Shown here one piece after another: positions 11,443-21,602 of a DNA stretch of 64,000 nt. Each line of letters starts with the position of its first letter. The stretch's first letter is position 1. Origin of the DNA: Isoetes taiwanensis (taxonomy: Eukaryota > Streptophyta > Lycopodiopsida > Isoetales > Isoetaceae); NCBI GenBank assembly GCA_021234155.1, contig JAJEKV010000004.1:11102109-11166108 (forward strand). Reading direction: 5' to 3'. A program made the translations under genes and the position numbers. The notes below the pieces were generated by a model, which did no database searches, was not told the origin of the DNA, and was given only the letters and a program-made list of their open reading frames with translations.

Positions 11443-12290
11443 CCACCTTCGCTGCCTCAGGTTGAGATGTGGTTGCGTGAATACATATTGGAGGCTCTGA
11501 TGATCTGTGTCCAGCTAGAACTTCCTCAACAGGGTAGTGCCTCCAAATTCTTAGTGCTCTGACAACTGCAAGCAATTCTTGGTCGTGCGTCGGGTAGCGT
11601 GTTTCGGCGTCGTTCATCTTCCTGGAGTCGTAGGCTACTACCCACTCTTCCTGCATGAGCACTGCACCTGTGGCTATCTTACTTGCGTCTGTCGCCACAA
11701 GCTTGTCCTTTTCTGGGTCTGGCAGGGTCAGGACGGGGGCGGTTGTCAAAGCTTCCTTCAACAATTCAAACCCTGCTTGGGCTTTCTTGTGCCAATGATC
11801 TGCCCAATCCTTCACTTTTTCCGCCCTCGTCAAGTCTGTTAGCGGGGCCGCTATCTTTGCGAAGTTCTTCACAAACTTCCTGCAGTACCCTGCTAGGCCA
11901 AGAAAGCTTTTGACCTCATAGACACCCGGCCACTGTATGACTGCTTCAATCTTGGCAGGATCCGTCGAAATCCCCTCCGCTGAGATCACGTGCCCCAGGT
12001 ACTCTACTTTCTCTGTTGCGAAGTGGCACTTCGACAATTTAGCATACAACTGGTGCCTCCTCAGCTTCTCAAACACTCTCCTTAGGTGTTGTACGTGTTC
12101 TTCCAGGGATCTGCTATACACCAGAATATCGTCAAAGAATATTATCTCAAAAGTATCCAAGAACTCCCTGAAGATGTCGTTCATGAGCCTCATGAACGTT
12201 GCTGGGGCATTTGATAAACCAAATGGCATTACCGTGAACTCTAATACCCATACCTGGTCCTGAAAGCCGTTTTGTGGACGTCTTCTTCCT
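11429..12290 (-). pseudogene. Element A reverse transcriptase / RNase H
   Basis: From 12229 the frame has [20 protein letters not shown], then the catalytic FFDDILVYS, the thumb (FLGLAGYCRKFVKNF) and the start of RNase H (LVATDASKIATGAVL). It overlaps the integrase frame near 11440 through a shift. A one-base deletion near 12243 separates it from the upstream gag-RT frame. The amino half of RT and all of protease are absent. It is not functional. Confidence 0.87.
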
Positions 12291-13275
12291 TGATCCTGAT
12301 CTGATGGTACCCCGACCTCAGGTCTATCTTGGAGAAGAGCTTCGCCCCTTGGAGCTGCTTCCCATAGTTGCCACTATATGGGACCTTTGCTGGTCCTGGG
12401 CTAGCTGATCTAGGGCTATAGCTTCCTGTTGCCTTGCCCTTATCCTGATAGTGCTGTTGTTTCTGCCCACTGTACTGAGGCCCCGTTCCTTGCAAGCTTA
12501 CTGCCTTGGATTCCGCCTCTGACACCGTCTTAGGGTTTATTGCCCTAACTATCTTTCGGATCTCTTCGTTCAACCCTTCTATGTATCCTTCCACTGCGTG
12601 CCTTTCGCTCAACTTGGGCACATACAACCTGAGTCTCATGAACTCTTCTGTGTACTTTTGCACAGACCTGTTGCCCTACTGCAATCGGTGAAACTGCTGC
12701 ATCATGTGACACTTATGTTCCCGGGGTACATAATGGCGCTTGAAAGCCTTAGCAAATTTCTTGAACTTGCAACTGTCCCTGTTCAACCCATGGCCCTTGG
12801 CATAGCCCTTCCACCAAATGCGAGCTGCTCCCTTAAGGTTGGTTGTTGCCACCCTGCCTTTGTCCTTGTCCTTCATGCTATAAGCGTTACCATACTCGCT
12901 CATCTCATCTAGCCAAGCCTCTGCTTCCATGCCTAATCTGCTCTCGCCTGAGAATTGCTCAAGCTTTCTGGCCTTCCACACATTACCCAGTGCTGAGTCT
13001 ACCTTCTTCTGATAGTCTGAGGCTTTTGTGTCTCTGTATCTGCCGTCCCTACGGTCCTGCACCTGTTCTTCCTCTTCCTCAGAGTCGGAGTCCGAATCTG
13101 AGCTTGTGTCGGAGGATTCCGTGCTAGGGGACCTCCTTCTCTTGCTCCTCTTCTTGTCCTTCCTCGTCTTCTGAGGTGGTGCTTCCGGCAGCTGGACATT
13201 GTTATCTGAGCCAACTCCTGCTTGCGCTGCTAAAAAGGCCTTTATTTGCTGAAGGTCCATTCTCATCTGCGACAT
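12241..13275 (-). pseudogene. Element A gag, fused by deletion to RT
   Basis: Starting at 13275, the protein has a short helical start, a basic then Ser/Asp/Glu-rich stretch, and the gag core (SDYQKKVDSALGNVWKARKL, WWKGYAKG, RHYVPREH). A TAG stop interrupts it near 12674. The frame resumes ([22 protein letters not shown]) and then joins directly to [16 protein letters not shown] of RT near 12330. About 1.3 kb encoding the zinc knuckle, protease and the front of RT has been lost in frame. The gag core matches that of element C. Confidence 0.87.
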
Positions 13276-13652
13276 TTCCTCATGGGGCCGAATGCCTCGT
13301 ATAAGTTCCTTGCTGGGTGCGGCCTGGGCAGAGTCTGTTCATCCCTACGGGCTCACCGTTCCTGTTCAGCTGTGCCGATATGCACGATTGCCCCCTTACT
13401 TGGCCGATTTGGAGATGTTTTGGACTAGTTTGGGCATGAAGGTCTCACGGTGTGCGCCAGGAAGCAAAACCAAAATCTGGTTTTGGGTCTGGGCGCATAC
13501 CGTGAGACATTGGGCACTGTTTGGCCTACAAATGTCCAAATTTACTAAAACAAAGGGCAATTCTTCGTAATTCAACCTAATTAACATCAATTATGTACAT
13601 ATAACTTACAACAAAACAGTTTGTATTAAACAAAATTTTGTCATTTACAAGA
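13276..13652 (-). other. Element A spacer between histone ORF and gag, with hairpin 1
   Basis: ORF-X, which sits here in C and E, is absent. The spacer contains the inverted repeat GTCTCACGGTGTGCGC (13442-13457) and GCGCATACCGTGAGAC (13493-13508), 15 of 16 bases pairing, with a second inner pairing of AAAACCA and TGGTTTT. No coding is seen. Confidence 0.6.
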
Positions 13653-15586
13653 TTATTGGCGTTCTCCCTTAATGTAACTGGCGAGGTGCATATCTTTCTT
13701 CATTAAGGTTACCCTCTTAGCATGTATAGTGCAGGCTGTTGAGTCTTCAAAATGCTGCACCAACTTCTGCTCGATTGCTTCTTGTAATGCCAGTAGCATC
13801 TCGTCCGTTACCCTCATGTCGGAGCTGTACTCTTGTATGACTTCTCTCACCAGCCGGGCGAACGGTGCGCGGGGAATAAGGAAGCCGTAACTCCTCCAAA
13901 AGTGTCGGATCTCCTTTAATGCTCGTGGACGGGCATTTGGGCTTTCCTCTTTCTTTGGCTTCTTTGGGGAACAGCTTCTCGGGCGGCAGCTTGTTTTTCA
14001 TTTGTTTCTTTGATGATCGGATTAGACAAAAGTAACCTTATTCGCCTGGTAGTAGGAGTTATAAGCCTCCCACTTCTTCATGAATTCTTTGTGTGCCTTA
14101 AGCTTCTTCTGGTAGACCCGATGGTTCTATTGCATTATTGACTATGGCGGTTATTGACTTCTTGTTGGACTTTATCCTTCTCCCAAGTTGGATATGGGCG
14201 GGAATGCCTGCACACACTCTGTTGAGCTTGTTCTCTCCCATTTCCGTCATAGGGGGATTGGAGAACTCCCACCTTCAAGGTTAGGGTTGAATTCTTTTCA
14301 TCATCGACCTACGGGGCCGTCTAGGTCGTCGATGGTCTAGATGGCGGTTTTGTCTTGAGAGTCTTCTTAAATCTTATTTGGGCATCGTTCTTGCCCTTGA
14401 GCTTCTTTTTCTCTGCCGCCTCCTTGGCTTCCTTTTCCTCTCTCTTCCTCTTCTTCTCGGCCCTTTTGTTCTCTCGGCGTCGTTCCTTGGCCTCGTGCAT
14501 TCGGATACACGCCTCGAGCTATTCTTCCTCAGTCGGCTCGGGGGTGGGCTCCCTCTGCTCTTCTTGCGCCTTTGCCTCCTGCTCTTGATGGGCCTTATCT
14601 TGCTTCTCCTTCTCCATGAACATGAGTACTCTCCTGATTTCGGTCAGTGGATTTAAATTATTTTCCTCAATGGTTTTTGGTCTGAGGCCTCCGAGTGTGT
14701 AACGGACCTAGCAACCTAGCACCAACATTAAGATGTAAGTAACGTTGCCATTATATAAGAGTGCATTTTCAATGGTAAAATAAATGATTATGTGCTAGGA
14801 ATACATGCATGCAATGTGTCCATGCATGCAGTGTGTGCATGCATGCATGCATGCAAGGGCATTGATAGGTTATATAAATTGTAAACAATATTATTCTTGA
14901 TTTCTTGGGAAGGAGTTTTTCCATGGGAAAGAAGTCTTTTTGTGATGGTGAAGCATTTGGAAGGAGATAGATTGTTGATGATGGATTCTGTTAAGGAGTG
15001 AGTTGCGTGTAGAGATCTAGGAGCAGCATTTTGGACCGCAAGGAGACACAAGCGGGATTTCCGTGTGTGGGATCAAGCCTTACACCGGGTTTTCTAGTGT
15101 AGTATCTCATGGTAGCCAATTGCTTGTTTTTCATTTGTTGTTATGCATCCAACATGGGATTAGAATTGGATTATATGAGCATGGTTGCGTGGAACATGAA
15201 CGGAATACAATGGCTTATGGATAGTGAATCTTTGAAAGATGGTAGATGTTATCTTTTATTTAATGGCGATGGTTACTATATTGCATTATTGAGGCTATAA
15301 TAATATATGTTTGGGAGTAAAATATGTATAAAGATTAAATTCTTTACCTAAAGAAACATTCAGAGGTTAATCCGGTTGTGCCAATCGAAAGTGCACCTCC
15401 TCTTGGTCTACCTGCTGATCTATCTCCTGGTCTTGTGCTCCCTGCTGGGATCCTTCCCCTTGGTGCTCCTGGGATGTTTCACTTGATGAAGGTTGGTCTC
15501 CTCACCAAGAAGACGCCCGGCGGCATCACTGGCCGAGCGGGTTGGGTTGGCCTCGAGGAACCCGAGTACCGCTTGGTTCTCGCCAT
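13653..15586 (-). pseudogene. Element A ORF1: histone H3-like protein with MARTK start
   Basis: The start at 15586 reads MARTKRYSGSSRPTQPARP, like an H3 tail. After frame changes come a Gln/Glu-rich part (near 15400-15490, EIDQQVDQEEV) and, past an inserted LTR (14698-15362), a Lys/Glu/Arg-rich coil (14370-14640). Next is a linker helix matching element C (HKEFMKKWEAYNSYY, about 14050-14105). A clean H3 fold then runs from about 13930 to the stop at 13653. The fold has LKEIRHF, LIPRAPF, ALQEAIE, then FEDS, IHAKRVTLMKKD. EIRHF, the LIP-A-F wording and RVTLM-KD recall plant CENH3, but loop 1 has the length of ordinary H3. Without the inserted LTR the ORF is about 1.27 kb, as in C and E. A frameshift near 13925 and upstream stops show decay. 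The H3 assignment is strong; function is unknown. Confidence 0.83.
14698..15362 (+). repeat. LTR related to element B, inside the histone-like ORF of A
   Basis: It starts TGTAACGGACCTAG, like the B LTR, and has a CATGCATG cluster at 14801-14856 as in B. I place the end near 15362 (ATTCA). A target duplication is not clear (GAGTG on the left, GAGGT on the right). It breaks ORF1 of A between its Gln-rich and Lys/Glu-rich parts. It could be a solo LTR or a truncated element. Confidence 0.55.
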
Positions 15587-16274
15587 GTTTTACGATTTAA
15601 TTACGACGGAGGTCGGGCGCCCAAAAATCGCCTCAGAAAGCGGGAGCAATTTTCTAAACAGGAAACCTACAAATGAGGGGGGTCTAGGTCTATTTATAGC
15701 TTGCCCAATTTTAGGTCAAATTCTAAGTTACTCTTTTGGATGTGCCAAGGCACCTATTAACCTATTACATGTGCTTACTTCAGACTTTTCTAACCCATTG
15801 GTCTCACGGTGTGCGCTGGGAGGCAAAACCAATATTTGGTTTTGGGTCTGGGCGCATACCGTGAGACATTTGGCATTTTTGACTAAATTTTATGATTTCT
15901 AGGCATATTCTTAGGGGTATAACATACAGATCTAACTAATTCTTACCTTAAAACTCGATTTAGCATGTTAATTTGTTAAAATTCATCATGTTTCAAGGTG
16001 ATTATGGCCCATGTCTCACGATGTGCGCTGGGAGGCAAAATCAAATATAGGTTTTTGGCCTGGGCACATACCGTGAGACCTCTGCTACTTTAGGTCAAAA
16101 TTTATTGAACTTTTTAGTTTTTCTTGGTTCTTCAATTCTTCTAAGTGTTACTAGCTTAGCATATACTACAAAAATGAGAAAAAAATTTCCCATCTTTTCG
16201 AGGTTTGAGAATCCTACAAAGTTAGTACTACTGGGAGCATGGTCAGTGCTTTGCTCTTGGTCACCAAGAACATA
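15587..16274 (-). other. Element A leader between PBS and ORF1, with hairpins 2 and 3
   Basis: This is the untranslated leader. It holds two copies of the hairpin seen at 13442: arms 15801-15816 with 15852-15867, and arms 16013-16028 with 16064-16079, 212 bp apart. Each copy keeps the GTCTCACG...CGTGAGAC pairing and a GGAGGCAAAA core. No coding is seen. Confidence 0.6.
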
Positions 16275-16286
16275 GCTCTGATGCCA
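16275..16286 (-). other. Element A primer-binding site
   Basis: On the minus strand it reads TGGCATCAGAGC, one base from the LTR end ...GACGTCACA. It is one mismatch from TGGTATCAGAGC, the usual site paired by plant initiator tRNA-Met. It fixes the orientation of A. Confidence 0.85.
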
Positions 16287-16287
16287 C

Positions 16288-17619
16288 TGTGACGTCCCCT
16301 ACTCATATACGGTGCACTCACCGTATACAAACAGGAGTTCATCCCCCATACCAGCTCCATACTGATACAGGGCCCTCCACGTATCACTGCAACCTTGATG
16401 AGTTCCAGTGGGAAGAATGAAGGGGTCATTTACCATGTCTCCCTCAGGGCCTACCTAGTTGCGGAAGCGTAAAGATACATGTCAGTATACAACATCACAT
16501 CACATATCCATCTCGAAGGATGGCTCGTCACATATCTGCATAGACAAAGATCAACACATCACATATGGGAATCCTACCCAAGGCTCAGACTCAAGGGGAT
16601 GGCTGACGGCTTGGGTCTCCAGAGTTCATTGCAGACAGAATTCATGGCAATGGATTTGGCTGGCATAAGAACATGGCTTAGGGTAGTCCACTCCATCCCC
16701 CCCCTCCTGTGCACACTTTGCAGAGTAGGATGAAAAGTGTTGGGACCTGACTGTAGCCCTCCGGATGCATAGCCAAAGGGGCTATTCCTGGGTTGCATCT
16801 CCCCAGTTCCGATGGGGCAGGTAGGGATCACTCCCACCAGGTGTGGTTCTTGTACACAGGCCGAATTTACAGTGTGCTAAAGAGGCTAGCTAGGAGCATC
16901 AACTACCAGACTTTAAGGTCTCTACCCCCCTTCCCAATACAATGAGTCCACAGAGATACATCATCATACACATCACAGAAGAACTAAAGAACAAGATCTA
17001 ATCTAAATCACAGAGTTAGGTTCTTTAGTTAGGGCTCGATATCTAGGGATCTAGATGGCTGCTATGGGCAATTTAATAGGCTAAACCTACTTATTCAATG
17101 ACGGGGAGGCGGTTTAGGCTATTAAATTGACAAAATGGCTCGCTCCTCCTGCTCTGAACTCGACCATCCTGCTGAACTGCTAGAAGATGAAGCTAGAAGG
17201 GGAAACTGATGAGCTAGACTGTTCAGACAGAGTTTGGGAGGCGGGTTTGGCTCCTAGAGCAAGTAAAATAGAGTCCTAGAATGCTATGGACGAAAATAGC
17301 AAGTTAGGGTTTCCTTTACCTATATAGACAAAGGGTTAGGGCTAGGGTTTCCCATTATCCCTTTAAGCATGTGGGATAATTGACTTGCCTTTAATAACTA
17401 GGTGGCATAAAGTGTCCATATGGGAAAGTGTGTACACATGGATAAATGTGCACATGGGTAAATGTGCACATAAATACATGTACACACCTTGCAAGTTGCC
17501 CCCTAGGGTGCTACCTGCTTGGCTACACATCGGCATACACGTCAGTCGAGATGGCGTGTACGCGTGATGAGGCAGTACAGTATACGTCCTGGGACCGTAT
17601 ACTGTGCTAGAACGTCACA
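16288..17619 (-). repeat. Element A 5' LTR
   Basis: The LTR has ends TGTGACGT...ACGTCACA, a perfect 8-bp inversion. It matches 1475-1572 plus 6348-8926. It lacks element B, both MITEs and an about 230-bp segment, and so gives the empty-site evidence for the insertions. Confidence 0.88.
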
Positions 17620-17870
17620 GTGATCACCTGTTTTGACCTTAGCATGATCACCTGTTGACTCAGAGGAATCCGATAACTCGGACGATTCAGAATTGGCATC
17701 AGATGATGAACTGCTCCGTGTACGCTTTGAGCGTGTAGATGTAGGTGGAGCAGGTACTGATGCAGATGGCAGTGATAGCTGATGATTTGCTATAGCAGGG
17801 ATCTCAGGGCCATGTTCTTGCAGTATTGGTAGTGGATTGTTCTGAAGTACATAAGCTTAGAGCTCAGTAA
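17620..17870 (-). pseudogene. Element E gag, amino end
   Basis: The minus-strand reading gives a short helix, a Pro/Ser region and a Ser/Asp/Glu-rich stretch (RTRSSSSDANSESSELSDSS). This is the same composition and place as the gag front of C ([20 protein letters not shown]). It stops at the A junction; the knuckle-protease part is at 1474 and below. The gag core expected between them is missing, so E had an internal deletion. Confidence 0.65.
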
Positions 17871-18119
17871 GATGACACTTCATAAGTATGAGCTCCTGTT
17901 CTAGAGTTAGACGACCAGGTTGCACGGGGGTCACCCATGGAGGGGGACGTGCACCATCTAAAATATAGATAAGGTAGAAATAAGCAAAACATTCAAGCAT
18001 TGTCATAATAACACCATTAGGAAAGAAGGCATTTTATATAAGAATGGAAATTAATGTTACATCTAACATACTTCTCGGAATGGACAAACAGAATGTGGAA
18101 ATTTAATTATAACAAGATG

Positions 18120-18416
18120 TTAGACATAGGCATAGTCAGTTGGAAATATGAATGGATTTTGAATTGAGTGAAGGGTACTATCCATTACTGACGACAACAA
18201 GTTATACTTTTGCCAAGCTCGGAGGATGATATCTTGGTATTCCATGGTCGGGTTTACGACCAACAGATTGAACAAATTGTTCATTGCTCGATATAGTTCC
18301 CAAAGATGGTTCCCCACATCGAGGAGTGCCTCCTCGTATGTGTTATCCCAATAGGACCAACTCCTTCGCATAGTGCATCGTAAGTCGTGGGCGGTTCTGT
18401 CCCGAGGAAGTGTCAC
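18120..18416 (-). pseudogene. Element E: small unknown ORF between ORF-X and gag
   Basis: A 98-codon minus-strand frame (MTLPRDRTAHDLRC..., ending FPTDYAYV) lies between ORF-X and gag. It looks helical (WELYRAMNNLFNLL). I recognise no family, and no counterpart is obvious in C. It may be an unrelated remnant or a part of ORF-X that C lost. Confidence 0.3.
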
Positions 18417-18703
18417 AAGCTCCCACCCTTTGGTGGTGTAGCGTCGCGTGTTTGTTGCAGGATTCCCTCATGTGGTCAAGAATGAATTGTTATGACGTGA
18501 TTGCCGACTATCGGGGAGCGAGTCTAGACCCCGCAGTAAATATACAACCATTGACTTATAATTACATGCAAGGCATTCATCAAAGAGAGAGGATAAGACA
18601 TAAAATATGGAAAATTATATTAGAAATGATATACAAGTGCCCATTTGTGTAATGGATATATCTTAATGGCCCAGGGCCATATATTATAATCAAAAGAATT
18701 ACA

Positions 18704-20122
18704 TTCAGGAGCTAGGTCCTGCATCCTCATCCATCGATATAGGAGGTGGAGGTGGCTGACGGTGTCGAAGTATTGTAACTCCAGGGCTGATGGTACGGGC
18801 AGCGGTGGAAGCAATCTCCGGAGGATAAGTTGTGGCCAAGGGAGCGGCCACAAGGAGCTTCATACTCATCCATGGTGCGATGTCCTGCCCTAGGGCGGTC
18901 AAAGCGAAGTTCCCTCGCACGAGCACATATGTGAACGTGCGAGATTGGAGCTTCTTATATCCGGCTAAGGTGAATAGAGCAGGGAGTGCCCACCATCATG
19001 CCTCTGCTCTAGAGCTAGATCCCACACCAAAAAAAGGACCTGTCCCTACTTAAAAGCTGCAACGGGTATCATGATTTCCCAAAGCACTAACCTCCGGAAT
19101 GACAGAGGTGGCTACTTCCTTGTCGAGGTCCATGGTGACCCCTTCTTCCTTAGCTTCTTGTCTTTCTTCCCTTAAATGATCTTTGTTGTCACAAAGATTT
19201 TCCGCTTCCTCATCTGATTTCGAGGGAATATCTACAGCATTAATGTTTGAGATTCCGAGGGAATATCTACAGCTTTAATATTTGGGAGTGAGGTCCCATA
19301 GCAACAAAATCTTCATTAGGTGGTTGTGACGGTGCCTCTCGCAACATAAGGTATTGCAAGCATAAGAAGGCGTCAACTGGCTCGATGGTCTCCTGATGAA
19401 ATTGAAGCAAGTGTTGTACCTCAGTGGGGAGCTCAGGCGGGGTAAAGTCGATGAAATCATCCATGCAATACTCGGCGAGCTCATACAATACATGTGTCTT
19501 CTTTTTGGACTTGAGGTCAGCAATCACGTATATCCTCCAATAGGAGGTATTCTTATCCTTGATGTTGGATAACTGGGGGAGAGTATCCAATCCGATAAGT
19601 CGAGCTCCCTGGTCTCGTGTAGGGGCATCTGCTCCACTAGCTGCTTCCACCGAACAAAGTCATCTTCCCTGATGTACTCGTCATCTTCCTCATCCGATGC
19701 CACTGGCGCTTTGCCCTTCTCTACTGGCAAGATCTCATCCTCGACGTACTGATCCATGAGTATAGCCAAAGCAAAGTTTACTTCAAAGTAGTGTTGGCCC
19801 TCATGCATCAGGACGGGTGGATTCTTGCCCATCTGAGCTTTCCTGTGAGAATGTTAGAGGCATGGGAATCACCTCACAACATGTCTCTCACAATTGCCCT
19901 CTCTAAATAAAGGTGGGGTGGATCCCCTAGGGTGATGCAAAGGGGTACCATTTCCTGAGTATAGAACTCAAGGAAAGCAGCGTAGTCGGGGTGGACCTGC
20001 ATATTAATGATCAGGTCCACTTTTGAAGCAGAAAAGGCTGAAGGGGATCGAATAGGACCTGAGAATCCCAATGTTCTCCATCTTGGTACCATTGGAGGAG
20101 GTGAGGGGTCTCCATTGCACAA
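18704..20122 (-). pseudogene. Element E ORF-X (unknown protein shared with element C)
   Basis: Several minus-strand frames in a row match ORF-X of C. EGQHYFEVNFALAILMDQ aligns with EGEEYILANDILNLLYCQ. DFIDFTPPELPTEV aligns with DFIDYSYQDVPREV. LVRGNFALTALGQDIAPW then LLVAAPLATTYPPEIA aligns with LFKRSVALHNLDSPGA then MVVAAIAPELPAPQMA. The order is the same: after the histone ORF and before gag. An acidic stretch (ASDEEDDEYIREDD) is present. Frameshifts break it into at least four pieces. I do not recognise a known domain. Confidence 0.65.
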
Positions 20123-20338
20123 GTGAATGGTGGAGGAGGAGGAAAAAGCAAGGGAAGCAAAGAAGAAATGAAACCCTAACTAATGTTTGGTGTCACTTTA
20201 TTTTAAAATTTGTGCTGATGTCAGCGTCAGTTATTTTTAATAATTAAATAAATACTCCGTACTTATTTAAAAATTTACGCAACCATAATTTTAATATTTC
20301 TATACAAAATTTGTACAACAAAATACTTGACAAGGAAG

Positions 20339-21565
20339 CTAATTTCGGTCTCCCCGAATTCTCCTTGCGAGTCAAAACTTTTGTCATGATGGTAACCTTG
20401 TTAGCATGGATAGCACAGAGGTTAGGATCCCCAAAAAGAGCTACCAGATAGTCTTTGGCGGCCTCCTGAGGGCGAGCATAGCAAATGTTTGGAACAAAAG
20501 ATCGGTCCGATACTCTTATGCTATCTCTCGGACCAGGCGCTGGAAGGGAAGCTTCCGTAGCAAAAGCTCTATTGTCTTCTGATACTTCCGGATCTCTCTC
20601 CACACCACGGTACCTGGCCTATACCTGTGTGGCTTCTTCAGCTGAGTGGAATTTTTAGGCATGGTCTTGCCCCCTGACGTTTGGCGAAGTCGGGCGGCGT
20701 CCACGCGGTCCTGTCGATAGGCAGAGCTCGTGGCCTAGCTATGCCGCCAACTGCCTTGTGCTTCTCCTTATAGGCACTTCCCAACTTACATGCCGTTTGC
20801 TTCCGCCTCCGTTTAACTACATGGGTTTTAGTCTGGCCAGGAGCTCGCTGCGTGTTCTGCTCTTCGTTTTGTTGGATCTGGTGCTGATCCTCATTTTGCT
20901 TGGCAAGCTCCTCTACTCAATGATGCTCTGCCCATTCAAGTTGCGCGGCGTGAGCAACTGCCATGCACTCTTCCACCTCTGCGAGGCAATGAGCGGTGAC
21001 CCTTCTCAATAAGCCAGCCTTGTATCTATTTGGCCTAGCTGCATATCCAGCTGGATAGCTATCATGACGTCTGGAGTAAGATAGTCTGGTATGTCACCCT
21101 AAATAAAACTCTGGGATGCCTCGTCAAAGTGATGGAGGGGGAGGTTAAAGGGGTCCCTCGCTATGATGGCGTGCTTGTCTCCCAGGTAGGGGCCTTCGGA
21201 TCTCCCCTTTCCATTTCTCGTGCGTCATCATTTCGGGCGAGCCCTATAATCCTTTCGACCTCAGCCCGAATGGCCTCATCTTTGGCAACCTCCACACATG
21301 AAGGAGGGTAAAACTTGACCAGCATCAGCACCTAGTCGGGCTGCTCTACCAACATGTAGGGCACCCCTAAAGCATTGAGCTTCAGGAGAAAGCGCTTCAA
21401 CAAATGAAAAATAGGGTAGGGGACCCTATGTCCGGTGGTGAACCGCTGAATAAGCTCAGTTAGCAGGAGCTTGACCTTACCTAAGTTGTCGGTGAGATGC
21501 TCGCCAAGCTCAATCTGGTGGACACTGAGGTTACAATAGCTGACATAGCCTTGGGTACGAGCCAT
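20339..21565 (-). pseudogene. Element E ORF1: near-canonical histone H3-like protein
   Basis: The start at 21565 reads MARTQGYVSYCNL. A helical part follows (LTELIQRF...FHLLKRFLLKL), then a Gln/Glu-rich part (LAKQNEDQHQIQQNEEQ) and a basic stretch (VVKRRRKQTACK). From about 20704 it is plainly H3: RQTSGGK of the tail, then [38 protein letters not shown] stop follows at 20516. The fold continues after frameshifts as [25 protein letters not shown] and LARRIRGD, ending at 20339. About 15 tail residues before KPHRYRPG are missing relative to H3. The ORF is 1.2 kb, as in A and C. It is much closer to ordinary H3 than the other two. It is a dead copy. Confidence 0.83.
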
Positions 21566-21602
21566 ATTCATTTGCGTAGGAAAGGGTTCAAAAGGGGGCG
21601 CT

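Larger units (their letters stand above)
1475..17619 (-). mobile_element. Element A: Ty3/gypsy chromovirus, minus strand, LTRs both present
   Basis: The element runs from a 5' LTR at 17619-16288 to a 3' LTR at 8926-1475. Both LTRs have the ends TGTGACGT...ACGTCACA. The tRNA-Met-like PBS lies just inside the 5' LTR and a purine tract (AAGGTGGGGAGAA on the minus strand) just inside the 3' LTR. Internal order is histone-H3-like ORF, gag, RT/RNase H, integrase, chromodomain. The flanks are GTGAG (1470-1474) and GTGAT (17620-17624), a likely 5-bp target duplication with one mutation. Its 3' LTR is inflated to 7.4 kb by element B and two MITEs. The gag-pol part has lost protease and the first half of RT by an internal deletion, so the copy is dead. 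Confidence 0.88.
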
